Source: Dromiciops gliroides
Lineage: Eukaryota > Chordata > Mammalia > Microbiotheria > Microbiotheriidae
Reading direction: 5' to 3'
Assembly (NCBI RefSeq): GCF_019393635.1
Contig: NC_057867.1
Location: 64,607,492 to 64,671,491 of the forward strand
DNA length: 64,000 nt
Shown here: positions 31,762 to 49,704 of the stretch, in pieces
Layout: every line of letters starts with the position of its first letter
Position numbering within the stretch: the first letter of the stretch is position 1
Made by a program: the position numbers and the translations under genes
Notes under the pieces: model-generated
What the model saw: the letters and a program-made list of their open reading frames with translations, nothing else
What the model was told of the DNA's origin: nothing
The model's database searches: none

Positions 31762-31876
31762 AAAGCACCGGCCGTGGATTCAGTAGGACCTGAGTTCAAA
31801 TCCGGCCTCAGATACTTACTAGCTGTGTGACCCTGGGCAAGTCACTTAACCCTCATTGCCCTGCCAAAAAAAAAAA
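31762..31876 (+). repeat. SINE, 5' truncated
   Basis: Starts at AAGCACCGGCCG; AAGATTCTCC duplicated on each side, so truncation happened at insertion. Confidence 0.92.
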
Positions 31877-31889
31877 AAGATTCTCCAGG

Positions 31890-33620
31890 ACTGTAAGACT
31901 AGGCAAAACTCTGGGCTTAGGATAAAGATCGTCAGGCTTTGTCGTGAAGGGTAGAAAAGAAAAATGGTCCAGGGGGTCCCAGAGAAGGTCATTGGCAAAG
32001 TACTAGTGTATGAGCCCTTTCCAGAGGCCTCACAACATTCATAGGTACTGGGCAGTTCTATGCTGGGTGTGGTCACTCCCCTATGGAGTCTCACCAGATG
32101 ATGCACCATACAGGTCCAATTTGGTGGGTCCCCTGCCCTTGCTCAGATAGCTTTAGGATGAGCTTCCTCATGATGTGGTTGATTGAGCACCTGAAAATCA
32201 AGCCCCCTCCCCATCCATCTTAGTGCATTTTCTGCTTGGATGGCTTCCTCCGTGGCTCATTTTGGTTTCATTTCAACCCTTCCACAAAGCACTTACAAAA
32301 GCATTCTAATCACAAATGTCGTCATCTCTAAGTACGTGGCCACTCTAGCCACTGGTAGTGGTGGAAGTCTGCCACGCATGCAGACAAAGGAACAGAACCC
32401 TTTGGGCTCATGCCCAGGAATCCTACACAAATGGTAAAAGCCCAGAGCCTTTTGCAGTAACATATTCTGGCCTGTTAGTTCTTTGTGGTCCTGCCTCATC
32501 TTGCACCTCCCAGACTCAGTGACTTTGAATGGAGCTCCTGTTGTACTCAGCTCCTTGCACATCTGAGAACTCTCAGGACGAGTGAGCCAGATGTTCCTAC
32601 CTGGGTAACTAGCACACCGATTCAAGTATTCACTTCCCTGAGATGGTGGCCCCGTTAGATGGTACACCCAAGCCTGACACTTCCTTCTGAGGAGTTCTCA
32701 TCAGGCTTAGTGAACACTTGACAGCCTTAGCGACCTCCTTCACTTGGCAAATCCAAGAATTTCCTAACATTGGTCCCAGTTCCTGGCTTATCACTCCACC
32801 CTGGCCTCAGCAGCAAAATTCTAGAAGCAGAATTCCTAACGGTTTGCTTTTCCCTTCCCTACTGTCTGTTTTGGTCTAGCAGCCTAACGTGTGAATGGTG
32901 TGTATCCATATGTGTGTATATGCCTGTGTCTGTCTGTATGTGCAGGTATGGCATGTACCCTACTACCACAATCTCCTTTACTCATGCCACTTCTACTTAC
33001 CCTGATCTGCTCTTACAAAGAATTCAAATAAAAGTATCATTTTTGCTATATTCCCAATGACTTCAATGTCCTTGAGCAACTTGGCCTGTTAATTTTGGGG
33101 GGGGGGCGGGGAGACAGGGTTCTGGGAGGGGGGTTTAGAGGGATAGTATAGTGATAACCCAGATTTGCAATTTGCCTGGTGACTTGCTAGGGTCATCTGC
33201 TGTCAGTCAAGACTTGACCACCAATCTGTACCCACCGCACTATGCTCCTCCCTTATAAATGTGGCTTGTGGGTAAGGAGAGCCATGTTAGCTCCTTTGTA
33301 TTTTTCCTCCCTCCCTCCTGCTTGTCCAGGTTTGGTCTTTGTTCATCACACAGGTTAGGTTTGCTTCGCTATTTTTCTTCTCCTCCTAAGGGATTCTTGA
33401 TTATAAGAGATAGCTCTCTGGCATCTTGGTGAAAAAGTGGTTTAAAACCAAGTTATCAATAAAATTTTATTTTGTTTTTTCCCAGATGATCATAAAAACC
33501 TGTTTGTTCTTTAAAAAAAGTTTGGAAGAACAGGCCCAATGAGAAGACTGTGTTTACTGTCTGAGAAACATCTGAAGCACCAGGAAGTTTTACATTTTTA
33601 TTTTAAAAAAAAATTCTGCT
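31890..33620. other. Unassigned intergenic sequence
   Basis: A 124-codon minus-strand frame (32293-32667) has no recognised domain. Near 33230-33480 there is a CCAAT, TATAAA and AATAAA in the spacing of an old LTR or a small promoter; not firm enough to name. Confidence 0.4.
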
Positions 33621-33624
33621 ACAA

Positions 33625-33765
33625 GGGGGCGGCTAGGTGGCTCAGTGGATAAAGCACCGGCCCTGGATTCAGGAGTACCTGAGTTCAAATCCAGCCTCAA
33701 ACACTTGACACTTACTAGCTGTGTGACCCTGGGCAAGTCACTTAACCCCCATTGCCCCACAAAAA
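33625..33765 (+). repeat. SINE, full length
   Basis: Perfect duplication AAAAATTCTGCTACA on both sides. Confidence 0.94.
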
Positions 33766-34139
33766 AAAAAATTCTGCTACAGGTTTTAATGGTTGTGATT
33801 GGTGGCTTTATGACAGCCACCTTTGCCTGAGGTTCCCCAAAAAGATGGCCACCCACCATCAAGGATACTGTATAGGAAGATTCTGTTCAGTTATCACAAG
33901 GTTCTGTGCCTAAAGCCTAAAGCCTAAAGCCACAAGCCACAGAGGTGTCCTTTCTACCCTAATGGGGACCGAGTGACTTCAAATCCGATTGCCCCACCCT
34001 ACAAAAGAAATCCCTTGCCCCAGGGAAGTACTAAGGCCTACCCTAGGTAATACTGTGCCCTATTCTGCAAAGCTGCCTTCTACATCATTGGTCATATATA
34101 AATCCCAAGTCCAAGTAACACACTCAAAGACCAAAACTT

Positions 34140-35361
34140 TAAAACAAGAAAGACTTTATTCACAACAAAGAAAATAAATAGCATCAACACAGAACAGACC
34201 ACTGGGAGTTACAAAGCAGTGTGTCAAACTACCCATGTGGGACACTTGGTTGTCAGTGTCCATACATCAGAGGAGAAAGTCATGGACTAATTAATAAGAA
34301 CCAAAGGTTCTTAGAGCTAACCAGTAAAGAGGAACTTGTGACAAAATCAGTAGAAAATGGCCACGGTTACATTAGATTTCTAATGAAGACAACAACAGCC
34401 AGTTCCCTTCCATCCAAGCAGGGAAAAGGGAAAACAGCTTTGCTAAATACTTGAAACACGACCCACCCCACCCACCCCAATTTTCAAAGCAACTAAGCCC
34501 TTAAAGCTTATGAACTAAGGAAATGCTTATTTGTGTGTGTGTTTTTTAAACATTAGTATTAAGCCAACCTATGCTATTTATGATTTTCTTAGGCTAACAT
34601 TACATTTAGCTTTTTTCATTTGGTGGTCTGGCCTGGGAAAAGGAAAGAGCATTTGCCAGGATGACACTCAAAGTGGATGAGCTAGATGCAGCTACCCCAG
34701 CAATGACTGGAGAGGATGATACTATGGAACATTCTAAGCCCTCCACAAGACAATACATATGTCAGTGTGCTTCCAGACACAACAAAGAAGTTGGTACTCT
34801 AGTTTCTTCTTAAAAGAGCTAAGTCAATGAAAATCAAAGGGGTGAATGGAAGAGGGAGGGGGAAAATGGCCTGGAATGGTGGCCTACAAGCCAATCACAT
34901 GGTCCTGCTGTATCATACACCTGAGCATGGCAGGGGGGAAGAGATGATGGAAGTAAGGTGATAAGGGAACCAGCACCTTAAAGGAGATATTCTTTGTTCC
35001 CACTTTGGTGGCCGTAAAACTTGAATTTTGCTCTGGGGTTTGGTGTAATATTAATGAAAGAAAGAAGAGATATCAGGCAAAAGGGTGGGGGGAGAGGAGT
35101 TCCAGGCCCCCAACCTTAAGCCTAGTAGGTTTCAAATTGCAAAATTCATTGACAAGGCATTTTATCTAGAACTGTTTTTAGAATTCTTTAGAAAACATAC
35201 AACTGAGTCAAGTATTTGCCAATGTAATTTTCTAGATAAATTAGTGGAAGGGGAAAATCAGCCTCTATGTACTGTAGTGATGCCTCAAAAAATGAAAACA
35301 AGGAACCTTCATAACCAGAAAATCTATTTGTATGTGCCTGCAAAAGGGGAAGAGATTGACC
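34140..35361 (-). other. CETN2: CETN2 3' untranslated region (likely)
   Basis: About 1.2 kb without a plausible coding frame lies between the CETN2 stop and the first AATAAA met on the minus strand. No SINE interrupts it, unlike the sequence to its left. The length is inferred; a shorter isoform using a variant signal such as CATAAA is possible. Confidence 0.6.
34155..34160 (-). terminator. CETN2: CETN2 polyadenylation signal
   Basis: AATAAA on the minus strand (TTTATT on plus). It is followed within about 30 bases by a T/G-rich stretch (TTTTGGTCTTTGAGTGTG), the normal downstream element. It is the only AATAAA found between the CETN2 stop codon and this point. Confidence 0.65.
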
Positions 35362-41342
<5,981 letters not shown>

Positions 41343-41899
41343 GCCTCCGCTCCCGACGGCTAACGCGCAGACACTGAGTCTCGAAGCCCCTCAGGCGGCA
41401 ACTAAACCCCTGTCGCTCCGCCCTCTCTCTTGCCTCGGCTCCGCCCCGCCCGCGCCTTTCCTCTCAGGCTCCGCCCCCCTGCTCTCAGACAGACACACAC
41501 ACACAAAAACCACACACACACAGATACACACACACGCACACACACACGCACACACACACACACACGCACACACACCCCTCCTGCGGCTGCTCCCACCGCC
41601 CCTGGAGCTCAAGATCAGGTCCTCACTGGAGCGGAGGGAATCGACATCATCCTACAGAAGCCAGAGGTCTGGCTTCCCATTGGCTCATTCTCGTGTCTCT
41701 TTAGTGCTTCCTATGGGCTGAAAGGTGAACGTCTATTAAGGCGGTTCTTGCTCGCGATAGGCTAGGGGGTTCGGACGCACCCGGGGGATAGACCTGTGAC
41801 ATCCGGCGTGAGGCGGGCTTAGCCCGCGATTGGTTATACCTGTGGGGAGCCGAGCCAATTGGCGGGCCGGGAAAGCCTCGGCCGATTCTCTGCCTATTT
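41343..41899. promoter_or_regulatory. Bidirectional CETN2-NSDHL promoter
   Basis: This stretch separates the CETN2 start codon from the probable NSDHL exon 1. There is no clear TATA box. CCAAT boxes occur at 41679-41683 (as ATTGG), 41829-41833 (as ATTGG) and 41855-41862 (palindromic CCAATTGG). A GTGGGG half-site at 41842-41847 lies between the last two. In human the two genes' 5' ends are only a few hundred bases apart (known), so shared control is likely. Confidence 0.75.
41491..41577. repeat. CA-repeat tract inside the divergent promoter
   Basis: Interrupted (CA)n with CG and AAAA breaks, about 87 bases, lying 150-240 bases upstream of the CETN2 start codon. Alternating purine-pyrimidine sequence of this kind can adopt Z-DNA and vary in length. 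Confidence 0.9.
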
Positions 41900-42052
41900 G
41901 GCTGGAGGCCGGTGGATACCCGAGGGAAGCGTAGGAAGTTAGAATTCACGGTATAACCCCAGCCAGAGAGCAAGCCTTTGCCGGAGCCGGAGCCAGAACC
42001 CCCCCCCGACGATCGGGCCGGAGCGGAGCTGCCAGACCCCTTACAGTGACGA
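41900..42052 (+). other. NSDHL: NSDHL exon 1, untranslated (likely)
   Basis: The sequence ends in GTGACGA followed by GTAAGA, a good donor at 42053. No start codon that fits NSDHL lies in it, which agrees with the human gene, where exon 1 is untranslated. The left boundary is a guess because the transcription start cannot be read from the sequence. Confidence 0.55.
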
Positions 42053-42439
42053 GTAAGAGTCGTTGCTGGAGGCCGTCTGGCCGGTGTCAGGGACGAGGGG
42101 CGGGGCGAGATGGGCAGGGGGAGCGGGAGGGGGACCTGGGCCCGGCAGGGAGGGGGACTTGGGCCCGACGGGGAGCCGGAGGGAGCCTTTTGGTAGTGGG
42201 CGAGGCCAGGCTTCCTGGAGGTCAGCTCTTGCAAGCATCCTGACGCTACGGTGGCGCTGGATAATTTGGGGTGCCCCAAGCACTAAGGTTGTTGGGGGCT
42301 CCTTAAGGACTTAGTGCTGAATCTAGGAGCCAGCCTGCCTTCCCCACCTGGTTGGCCGCCCCTCCTCTCCCTGCCAGACTTATTTTTACGCGAATCCCTC
42401 TCCCAAATTTAAATTTCAAACTGCTCTAATTAATCTAGC

Positions 42440-42600
42440 CTGTGTGCGAATTCTGCCTCTGCCACTTCCTGCCTGTGTGACCTTGGGCAAGTCATTGAAC
42501 CCCTCTGGGCCTCAGTTTCCTCCCCTGTCAAATGTAGGAAGGGCCTCGAGAACCTTTAAGGTCTCTTTCAGCTCTAACGTTCTCTGATCTCCACAATCCT
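42440..42600 (+). repeat. MIR in NSDHL intron 1
   Basis: TGCCTCTGCCACTTCCTGCC, GTGACCTTGGGCAAGTCAT, CCTCAGTTTCCTCCCCTGTC. Well preserved core. Confidence 0.75.
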
Positions 42601-43129
42601 AATTCTTACCGAGACTCTCACTCGTTGTCTAAGCCCTAACGATCAGCTAAGGAACCAAGGGACATTAGAAGCAAAAAAGGCAGCTGCCTGGGCTGGGCTG
42701 TCACTGGACTGGGCTCTGACTTCACCAAACAATAGAAAAAGGGCTCTTTGGTTGCCATGCCAACAAGGCTAGGACAGGGAAGAAAATGAACCTCGACTTG
42801 TTTACAAAAAATTTTGCTTTTAGCTTTGAATTGAGGTTGTCGGAATAGTCACTAGATGGATCTCTAAAGGCCCTTTGAGCTTTCTGATTTTGATTTTAGG
42901 GTGTACCTTAGCGTCTTTGGGGGAAGGGAGAAAATAGACATTGAGCTTGAGGACTGAGGCTGAGAAGGAAATGGAGGTAGTGGAAGGGAATGGGATGACT
43001 ACCAGGGCAGGCATTGAGGATTGGCTAAATATGTTAGTAATGCGTTTTGTGTCGGACCCAGGCACCTGGGGCTGTTGGGAGGAAATTGGGGGACCCTGCT
43101 AAATGTGTGCACTACAAAGTCATGCCTTC

Positions 43130-43925
43130 TGACTTCACTGCAACCTTTGATTCTCTATCATACTCTCCAGGACTACCCCCCCCAGTTACCCCTGCTTTCA
43201 CATTTTCAGTCCCTCTCTCCCTCCCTCTCTGCTGGATCCACCACGCGAAAGACAGGCTCAGGTCTCCACCGTTCCCTTCCCCCACCCCAATCCATCTCAT
43301 AATCTTGCCATCCCCTCAGACTGCTGCCCTGCGCCTCTCCCCTTTCTGCAGAGCTCCTACATGGATTGGCCACCCTGTTCTGGCCAAAGGCACCAGGCCC
43401 CTCTTGAGTGCCCCCTGCCACTTGACCTTTCTGCAGCATTGGACACCGCTTGCCACACCCTTGCCTAATACCTTCTTCCCTTGCCTTCTGTACCTGTCTG
43501 ACTACTGTTCCGTCTCCCTTCCAGGCTAATTTCATAATCATTCCCTTGCTCTTCCCCCCAAGTCCAGTCAGGCTGAATGAAGCACTAGCTCTTTGCTCTC
43601 CCCAAATCTGCTTCCCCTCTCTCTTCAGCTCTTGAAATCCTCCCATTCTTCCGAGTTCCAACTCAAATGCTACCTCCTCCATGCCCCCCCTCCCTCTTCC
43701 CCCCATGTCAAGCAATCCATGATTCATTTTTCATGATTGTTGAATCACTCCTGCGTGACCGTAACATCCTAATTTGTATTCTGGTTATTTGGATATATGG
43801 CTTGTCTTCCTAGGGGATTGGATTAGAAACTCCTTGAGGGTAAGAGGTTGGATTGAATTATTTGCATTGGTTTTTATCCCCAGCATCTGGGGTCTTGCGC
43901 CGATTATTTGCTGGCTGTGGTAGCT
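43130..43925 (+). mobile_element. L2/L3-type LINE 3' fragment in NSDHL intron 1
   Basis: GACCTTTCTGCAGCATTGGA encodes DLSAALDT, the worn RT palm motif. CAACTCAAATGCTACCTCCT and a 3' tail near AGCATCTGGGGTCTTG follow. Old and broken. Confidence 0.6.
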
Positions 43926-45369
43926 CTGTTTCTCTTAACTGATTTTCTTTTTTTTTACAGCTTACTTCTGCTGCTTAAGTAAGTAGGAAAACACCATTAA
44001 TTTGGTAGAGGCAGAATTCAGAATTGCTGATACACTCTATAGGTACTAACTACTAGGTGCATTTCAGGCACAGAGAGATGTTGTGTTGCATTGAAATCCA
44101 CATCTCTCACAGCAAACCACACATTCTAAGTTTTATCAAAATTCCTCCGGTATTTCTGTTCTTTAGTCATTTGGTACCAAAGGGTGAGAAATAGGAGGCA
44201 GAAAAAATGGTGTTTTGTCATACCCTGACACCCCCCCCCAAAAAAAATCCCACAGACACATACACTCACCACAAGGGCCAGCTGAGGACTTGGGCAGGCA
44301 GATCACCATATCTGATTAAGAAATACCTGAAACTTGGGGGACAGCCTGGGTGCCCTGCCTAGTATCTTCAGCACAGAGTGGGGACCACCTGTTAAGAATC
44401 CCACAGGAAAGGAATAGGTTAGGATAGCTTGTCATCTGCACCAGTGGAGGGAACATCCAGACTTGAGATTACAATTCCATTTTAGACTTGGATGAAGTGG
44501 TTCTGGGTGAAGAAAAAAACCAACCGCCCCCCCCCAAAAAAGGCCACACTGACTGCAAAATGAGGCGATTGCAAGACTGTATTGAGTGGTAGCAAAATCC
44601 AGATGAAATATGTTGTATAATTTCATTACTGCCTCATTAAAGAGAACATAAATTTTTGTTGCTTTTGCTGTTTAGAGAATAATAGAAGTGTGGGATTAAA
44701 AGAAAGGAAGAAAAGCCTGAAACTCCTATAAGCCCTCTACCTTTCCCTGGAGCAAAGCCCTGTCCTCCTTCTCCCCCCATTCTTTGACAGGATATTCATT
44801 TTAACCTCTGCACAATGGAATTGTCATTTTCTGCCTGGGGCAGGGGATAAAGGGGGTAGGGGCTATAGTTACCATTTCTCCTTGTTTCTCCAGCTCTCTG
44901 GGTCTTTCTCACCAACTCAGTCCTCCAGGTCTCACCAGTTTCATTCCGTGGGAGCTGAAGAAGAGAAAGGGGGGGGGGAGGAAAGGAAGTCAGCAAGCAG
45001 GATGGCACTAAAAGAGATTTCTTGCCCCCAGCTCCCCCTTGTGTCCCCACCTCCTACCCCCTCCCAGATAGCATTAGCCTTTGGGAGGAGCAGGCCTGCC
45101 AAGGCCTCCTAGAGGTAGCATTCCTGCTTCCTCCCCTATCATCTTCCGGCTAGGGGAAGGGCATTTGGTTTACTTTCTCACTTGCCTAGAAATGGCCAGT
45201 TTGGGCTGGGAGGTGATCATCAGATGATGGGTTTCCTTTGTAGGTGGGGGTGGAGTGGAGCACGTCATCTCACCTCCCTTATCACGGTGCCCTGCAGGCC
45301 TCTGGGACAAAAATGAAAGATGGTCACTGTACAGGGCCTTTTTGCCCATTCAGTAAAAAAAAATGCCAT

Positions 45370-45400
45370 TTTTTTTCCTCTCTCTCTTTTTTTTTTTTTT
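45370..45400 (+). repeat. C/T-rich and oligo-T tract
   Basis: TTTTTTTTCCTCTCTCTC followed by T17; likely old poly-A of a minus-strand insertion or simple repeat. Confidence 0.7.
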
Positions 45401-45544
45401 TGGACATACCTCTGGGCTGTCAAACTCCTGTAATTGCTTATACTTTTGCCTTGGGGAGCTAGGATGGCCTTTGAAAATACCTTTTCTTTCCTGCCTTCAG
45501 AGCTGTTTCTCTTATTAGTCCCATCAGACTTCCCCATTCCCATG

Positions 45545-45640
45545 TCTCTCTCTCTCTCTCATTCTCTGCCTCTGGTCTCTCTCCCCCTCCCTCTCTTTCC
45601 CTCTCTCTCCTCTCTCTCTCACGCACACTCACTCACTCAC
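45545..45640 (+). repeat. (CT)n microsatellite
   Basis: Interrupted CTCTCT tract grading into ACTCACTCACTCAC. Confidence 0.9.
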
Positions 45641-45679
45641 AAAAAAGTTACAAATGAAAATTAGTAGCCCAGAGCTAGC

Positions 45680-45825
45680 CAGGTACAGTGGAAGAAATAC
45701 TGATTTTAAATTTAGAGGAACTGGGTTGAGATCTCACTTCCCTCCCTTCACCTTGTCAGGCCTCAGTTTCTTTATCTGTAAAATGAGGTTGAACTAAGGC
45801 TCCTTCCCTCTCCAAGTGTTTGATC
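45680..45825 (+). repeat. MIR remnant
   Basis: CTGGGTTGAGATCTCACTTC, GGCCTCAGTTTCTTTATCTG, TAAAATGAGGTTG. Confidence 0.55.
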
Positions 45826-46020
45826 TCTCCGCACCCCCCCCCCCTTGGAACTTAGAGACTTTGTTAACTCGGCTGAGGAGTAATCCAGAATTGGTGATAA
45901 GACCCACAACTGGGTGGAAGTTTACCCCTGTGCTCCCCTTGAAGAAAGGGGCCTTTCTTCAAATTCTAAAGGAGTTGGAATGTGAACCCAGAGACTGCAG
46001 GGGACTGAGTGTTCTCCAGG

Positions 46021-46080
46021 CTCTTTAGCTATGACATTTGCATATCCACAATGTGCTAATTAGTTATTTGTTTATTAAAG
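46021..46080. promoter_or_regulatory. Possible enhancer core (octamer, homeodomain, forkhead-like sites)
   Basis: In 60 bases: ATTTGCAT (POU octamer), GCTAATTAG (homeodomain) and TTATTTGTTTATT (forkhead-like). The surrounding sequence is not a recognised repeat. Motif clustering only. Confidence 0.25.
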
Positions 46081-47194
46081 GACTGGGGATTGCTGGCCTG
46101 CTCTATCTCTCTGTGTGGCGCTGCCCTGGCCCTCTGATGGTTTGAGTGGGGGGCAGTGGGGGGGGTGTCTCTGCCTCCCCGAATGGGGAGGACTTGGGGA
46201 TTTTTAAGCTTTGATCATGTTTTTGAGTCTTGTCTTTTCTTGATCTCTCATGGGCCCAGCTCTTTCTCTTGCACCCCCCCCCCCAGCTGCCAGTGGGAGT
46301 GAGGGATGAGGTGTAGAGCTCTGAACCCAAAGGGTCAGTTCTGCCCCGTCCCATAGAATGGCCTGGGCCTTTTGCTCGCCAGTGGTCATTATTCAGAAAA
46401 GGCTCTACAGCTCTGTAGCCATTTTCCCGTCATTCATCAAAGCCACCACATGCAATGCCATTTAATTTGTTGTAAGGGATTGTTCAGATGACTAGATCTC
46501 AAAGCCCTTTACAGAGGTTATCTATCTCATCTGGGCCTCTGGAAGCTAAATGTCATAGGTATTGTTCGCCTTGATCTGGGAGTTATCCCAATGGGGGTGT
46601 GATGAAAAGGGTGTGAAGATCTCATTGAAACCTTCTCTGCCACTATCTGTGTGTTCCCTAGGTGCCCCAGACTTGTACATAATTAACATCTAGGCATGGA
46701 CTCCCAAGCATTGGATCCCTTTGAGTAGAAACTGTGGTCTCTGTCCTCTGAGACCTGTGGACATTTGTAGATTTAGAAGAGGGAGGAATCTTAGAGTTCA
46801 GCCCACCAAAGTCCCTGGTTTCTTCACTTTGAAGCCAGGTCCTCTGACCCCAAGTCATACAGTCCATGTCAGGATGGTCGTCTGGATTTGTGGGTGCAGC
46901 CCCATCCATCAGTGTACATGTGCCCTTTGCTTGGTGGCTCCAGACTGCCCCTTTTGTTAGAGTCTGGCTGCCTCTTGAGGACCCACAGTGAAGGGCTGGC
47001 TGAGAGCCAGCTCCTTTCTTCTCCCTGCTGTATTTGCTTTGTTTCCCAGGAGGCTCCAGCTAGGTCTTCCTGATCATATAGGCTTCCATCCTTAACCACC
47101 ACTCTAGGCCCCTCAAGACAAATGTCACTGGGAGTCTCAAAGACCTGGCTTCAGCACCCATCTCAGCCATTTCTCTCTAGGATCAAAGCTTTCC

Positions 47195-47345
47195 AACTGG
47201 TTGTCCAAGACCTTACTCCTCACTTTCTTTATTTTATAGGACAGGGAGTAAAGGGACTTGCCCAAGATCACACAGCTCATAAATAAATGATGGAGCTGTG
47301 ATGCAAACCCACATGTGCTGACTCTAAATCCATCATTCCTTCCAC
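47195..47345 (-). repeat. MIR remnant
   Basis: GGGACTTGCCCAAGATCACA and CAGCTCATAAATAAATGATG, MIR in reverse. Confidence 0.55.
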
Positions 47346-48889
47346 TTTTTTCAGTGCCTCAGTTTTCCTCTTCTATTAAAGGAGGGCCATCCAGTCAATT
47401 AGCAGCCACTAAGCCTTACCCAAGGATCCCTGGGGGCTGCATATTGACTTTGTTTTAAAATGTAACGTTATCTAGGTTTCCTTGTATTGTTTATTTTGTT
47501 AAATATTTCCCAATCCCATTTGAATCTGGTTCAGGCCCCACTGGGGAGTGTTGTAAACTGATTTGGCACCCTCTGGGATTAGATGATTTTAGGAATTGGT
47601 TTGTTCTTTGTGCTTGGGTCTCTGGTACCTGGCACTGATAAAATACCTGTTGATTGGTGGAGCCCCTCAAATCCCACCTCCCCTACCTTCAGTAAGGCCT
47701 CACTGACCTCTCTGGGCCTCTGAGATTGTGCTGGATTTCCAACACCCCACCCCACCCCCCAGTTCAAGCTCGAGGCCCTTCCATAGCAACCTAGAAGTAA
47801 TCTCCGCAGTGCATAGAATTGTGAGAATCAGATAAGCTGCCGAATGCATGTGAATGGCAGATCTTCATAACTGAAATGCCCACCCCCCCAATAATCCCAG
47901 GTATGGCAAGCTCTTGTCCAAAAAAAAAAAACCGAGGGGACCTGGGAGAGCTGGGGGGGGGGGGCGGGGAGGTGTGACAGCAGTGAGCCTGGAGGGAACA
48001 TCTAGTAAATGGACGAGCTTGGGTTAGGGGGTGGGAGGCGGGGGTCTGAGACTAGATTATGTCCACTGGGTCCCCATATCTGGTGGGGCAGTAAGCCGAG
48101 CCGAGACCAGGCAGAGCCATAGATTCTATTGGGAAAGAAGGCTTTTGGAACCCCACAAGGCCTCGGAAAACGCCAAGGTTTTTCTGGTTCCCATGGTAAC
48201 CAGAGTAGACACTTCAGGGGGAGGGGAGCAGAGCGGGCCAGAGTAGAGACAGCAGTCGGACTCTTTTTTTCTATGTGGGTCATTTGTAAATAGGGTTGAT
48301 AAATCAGGGTCTGTGCAGCATTGTGAACACTTTGCTTTCATGAGATCTGAACTAGATTATATGCTCTGATTTCTGTCACCTCATTCCGTAGCTGTGACCT
48401 TCAGCAAGCCCTCCCCCTCCCCGGGCCTCATTTTCTTCCTCTGTCAAATGAGGGGGTGGGGACTTGCCGACCTCTAAGCCTGGATCTCCAAGGTCCCTCA
48501 TCCCCAAACCTTGAACTGACTGGTAATCTTCCCAAAGAAAGGGTTTTCTATTTCCTTTTTATTCCTTCCTCTACCTCCTCCCTCCCTTCTCCCCTGCCAA
48601 ATTCCTATTCTAATGCTACAGATTATCCTTAATATTTCATGCTATCTTCTCTCGAGGCGTGTATTAGTTTTATGATGAATTGCTGACAGGTTCAATGATA
48701 TGACCTTCAATAAATACCGTTCTGCCAAAAAAAGAAAAAAAAAAAGAAAGAAAGAAATGGAAGGTCTGGGACCAGATCTTAGAAGATGGCTTCACAGGAA
48801 ATCTTTCTAGCCACTCATGGTGGTTGATACCTTTGGGCCTTTCTCATTCTGATTTGTATTTATTGCTATATGTGCCTCACTCCCTTCCT

Positions 48890-49030
48890 GTCCCTCCCCG
48901 CCCCCAGCACCCAATTGTAAGCTCCTAAAGAACAGGGACACTTGCATCTTTCATTTTTTTTAACCCCAGACCTAGCATTGCGTCTTGCATAGGAAGCAAA
49001 GCTTCATAAATGATTATTTGGTTGAATAAA
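48890..49030 (+). repeat. L2 3' tail
   Basis: AATTGTAAGCTCCTAAAGAA, CTAGCATTGCGTCTTGCATA, CTTCATAAATGATTATTTGG. Confidence 0.6.
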
Positions 49031-49269
49031 ATCCTCTGGGGAGGAAGGAGGGGGAAAGCGAAGTGAAATCCACAAAGATGACAAAAGGACACTTAGAGAA
49101 ATAGGAAAAAAGATCTATTCCAAACAAAACGTAAGAAACCCCAGCAAACATGGTGCCTGTGGGCTTGCTTTAAGAAGCTGTGGCAAAGACACAAAAGGGA
49201 ACGAACATCCAGCTGCCGTCCGGAGCTGTAGGTGGTTACAGGTGAGTGATCTTAGGTGAGTAACAATAA

Positions 49270-49430
49270 CCGTAACTCACATTTCTGTGTTGACTTCTGT
49301 TTTCTCACACCAGCCCTCCCTGTGAGGTAAGTGAATAGCACCATTGTTGTCCCCATTTTGCAGTTGAGGAAACCTTGACCCAGAGAGGGGAAGTCATTTG
49401 CCCAGGGTCACATAGCTAGCTGGGAAGAGC
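49270..49430 (-). repeat. MIR/THER-type remnant
   Basis: CATTTTGCAGTTGAGGAAAC and TTGCCCAGGGTCACATAGCT. Confidence 0.6.
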
Positions 49431-49704
49431 CACAACATCCATCCCAATGAAGCAACCAGAATGAAAGTCAGGTTGCTGGAGTGGGGGGGGGGGCAAAGAA
49501 ATGCTAGAAGAAATGGCCCAAACAAACCAGAGGCAAGGTCAGGTTATCAGCCCACAGAAGGAAAACAGGGTGGTAGCTGGAAGTGGCCTGTCTCCTGACA
49601 TCCCACTGTTGTGGGGCTGCCTCATAAGGGAGGACTTTGGGTACGTCACTCATCAGACTGCCCTGGCTGGGGGGCCCAGGGGACAAGGTACCAGATTTGG
49701 AGTG

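Noticed and set aside
32293-32667. 124-codon minus-strand frame with six or more cysteines
   Set aside because: The acceptor-like CATCTCAG is weak, no family recognised, and the frame begins and ends in unremarkable sequence. Kept only as unassigned.
33230-33480. CCAAT, TATAAA and AATAAA in LTR-like spacing
   Set aside because: Ends and duplication not visible; could be chance, so not called as an element.
41701-42279. 192-codon minus-strand frame across the promoter and NSDHL exon 1
   Set aside because: GC-rich shadow frame, no domain, and it would cross the start of the plus-strand gene.
43206-43727. 173-codon minus-strand frame
   Set aside because: Antisense of the L2/L3 fragment in NSDHL intron 1.
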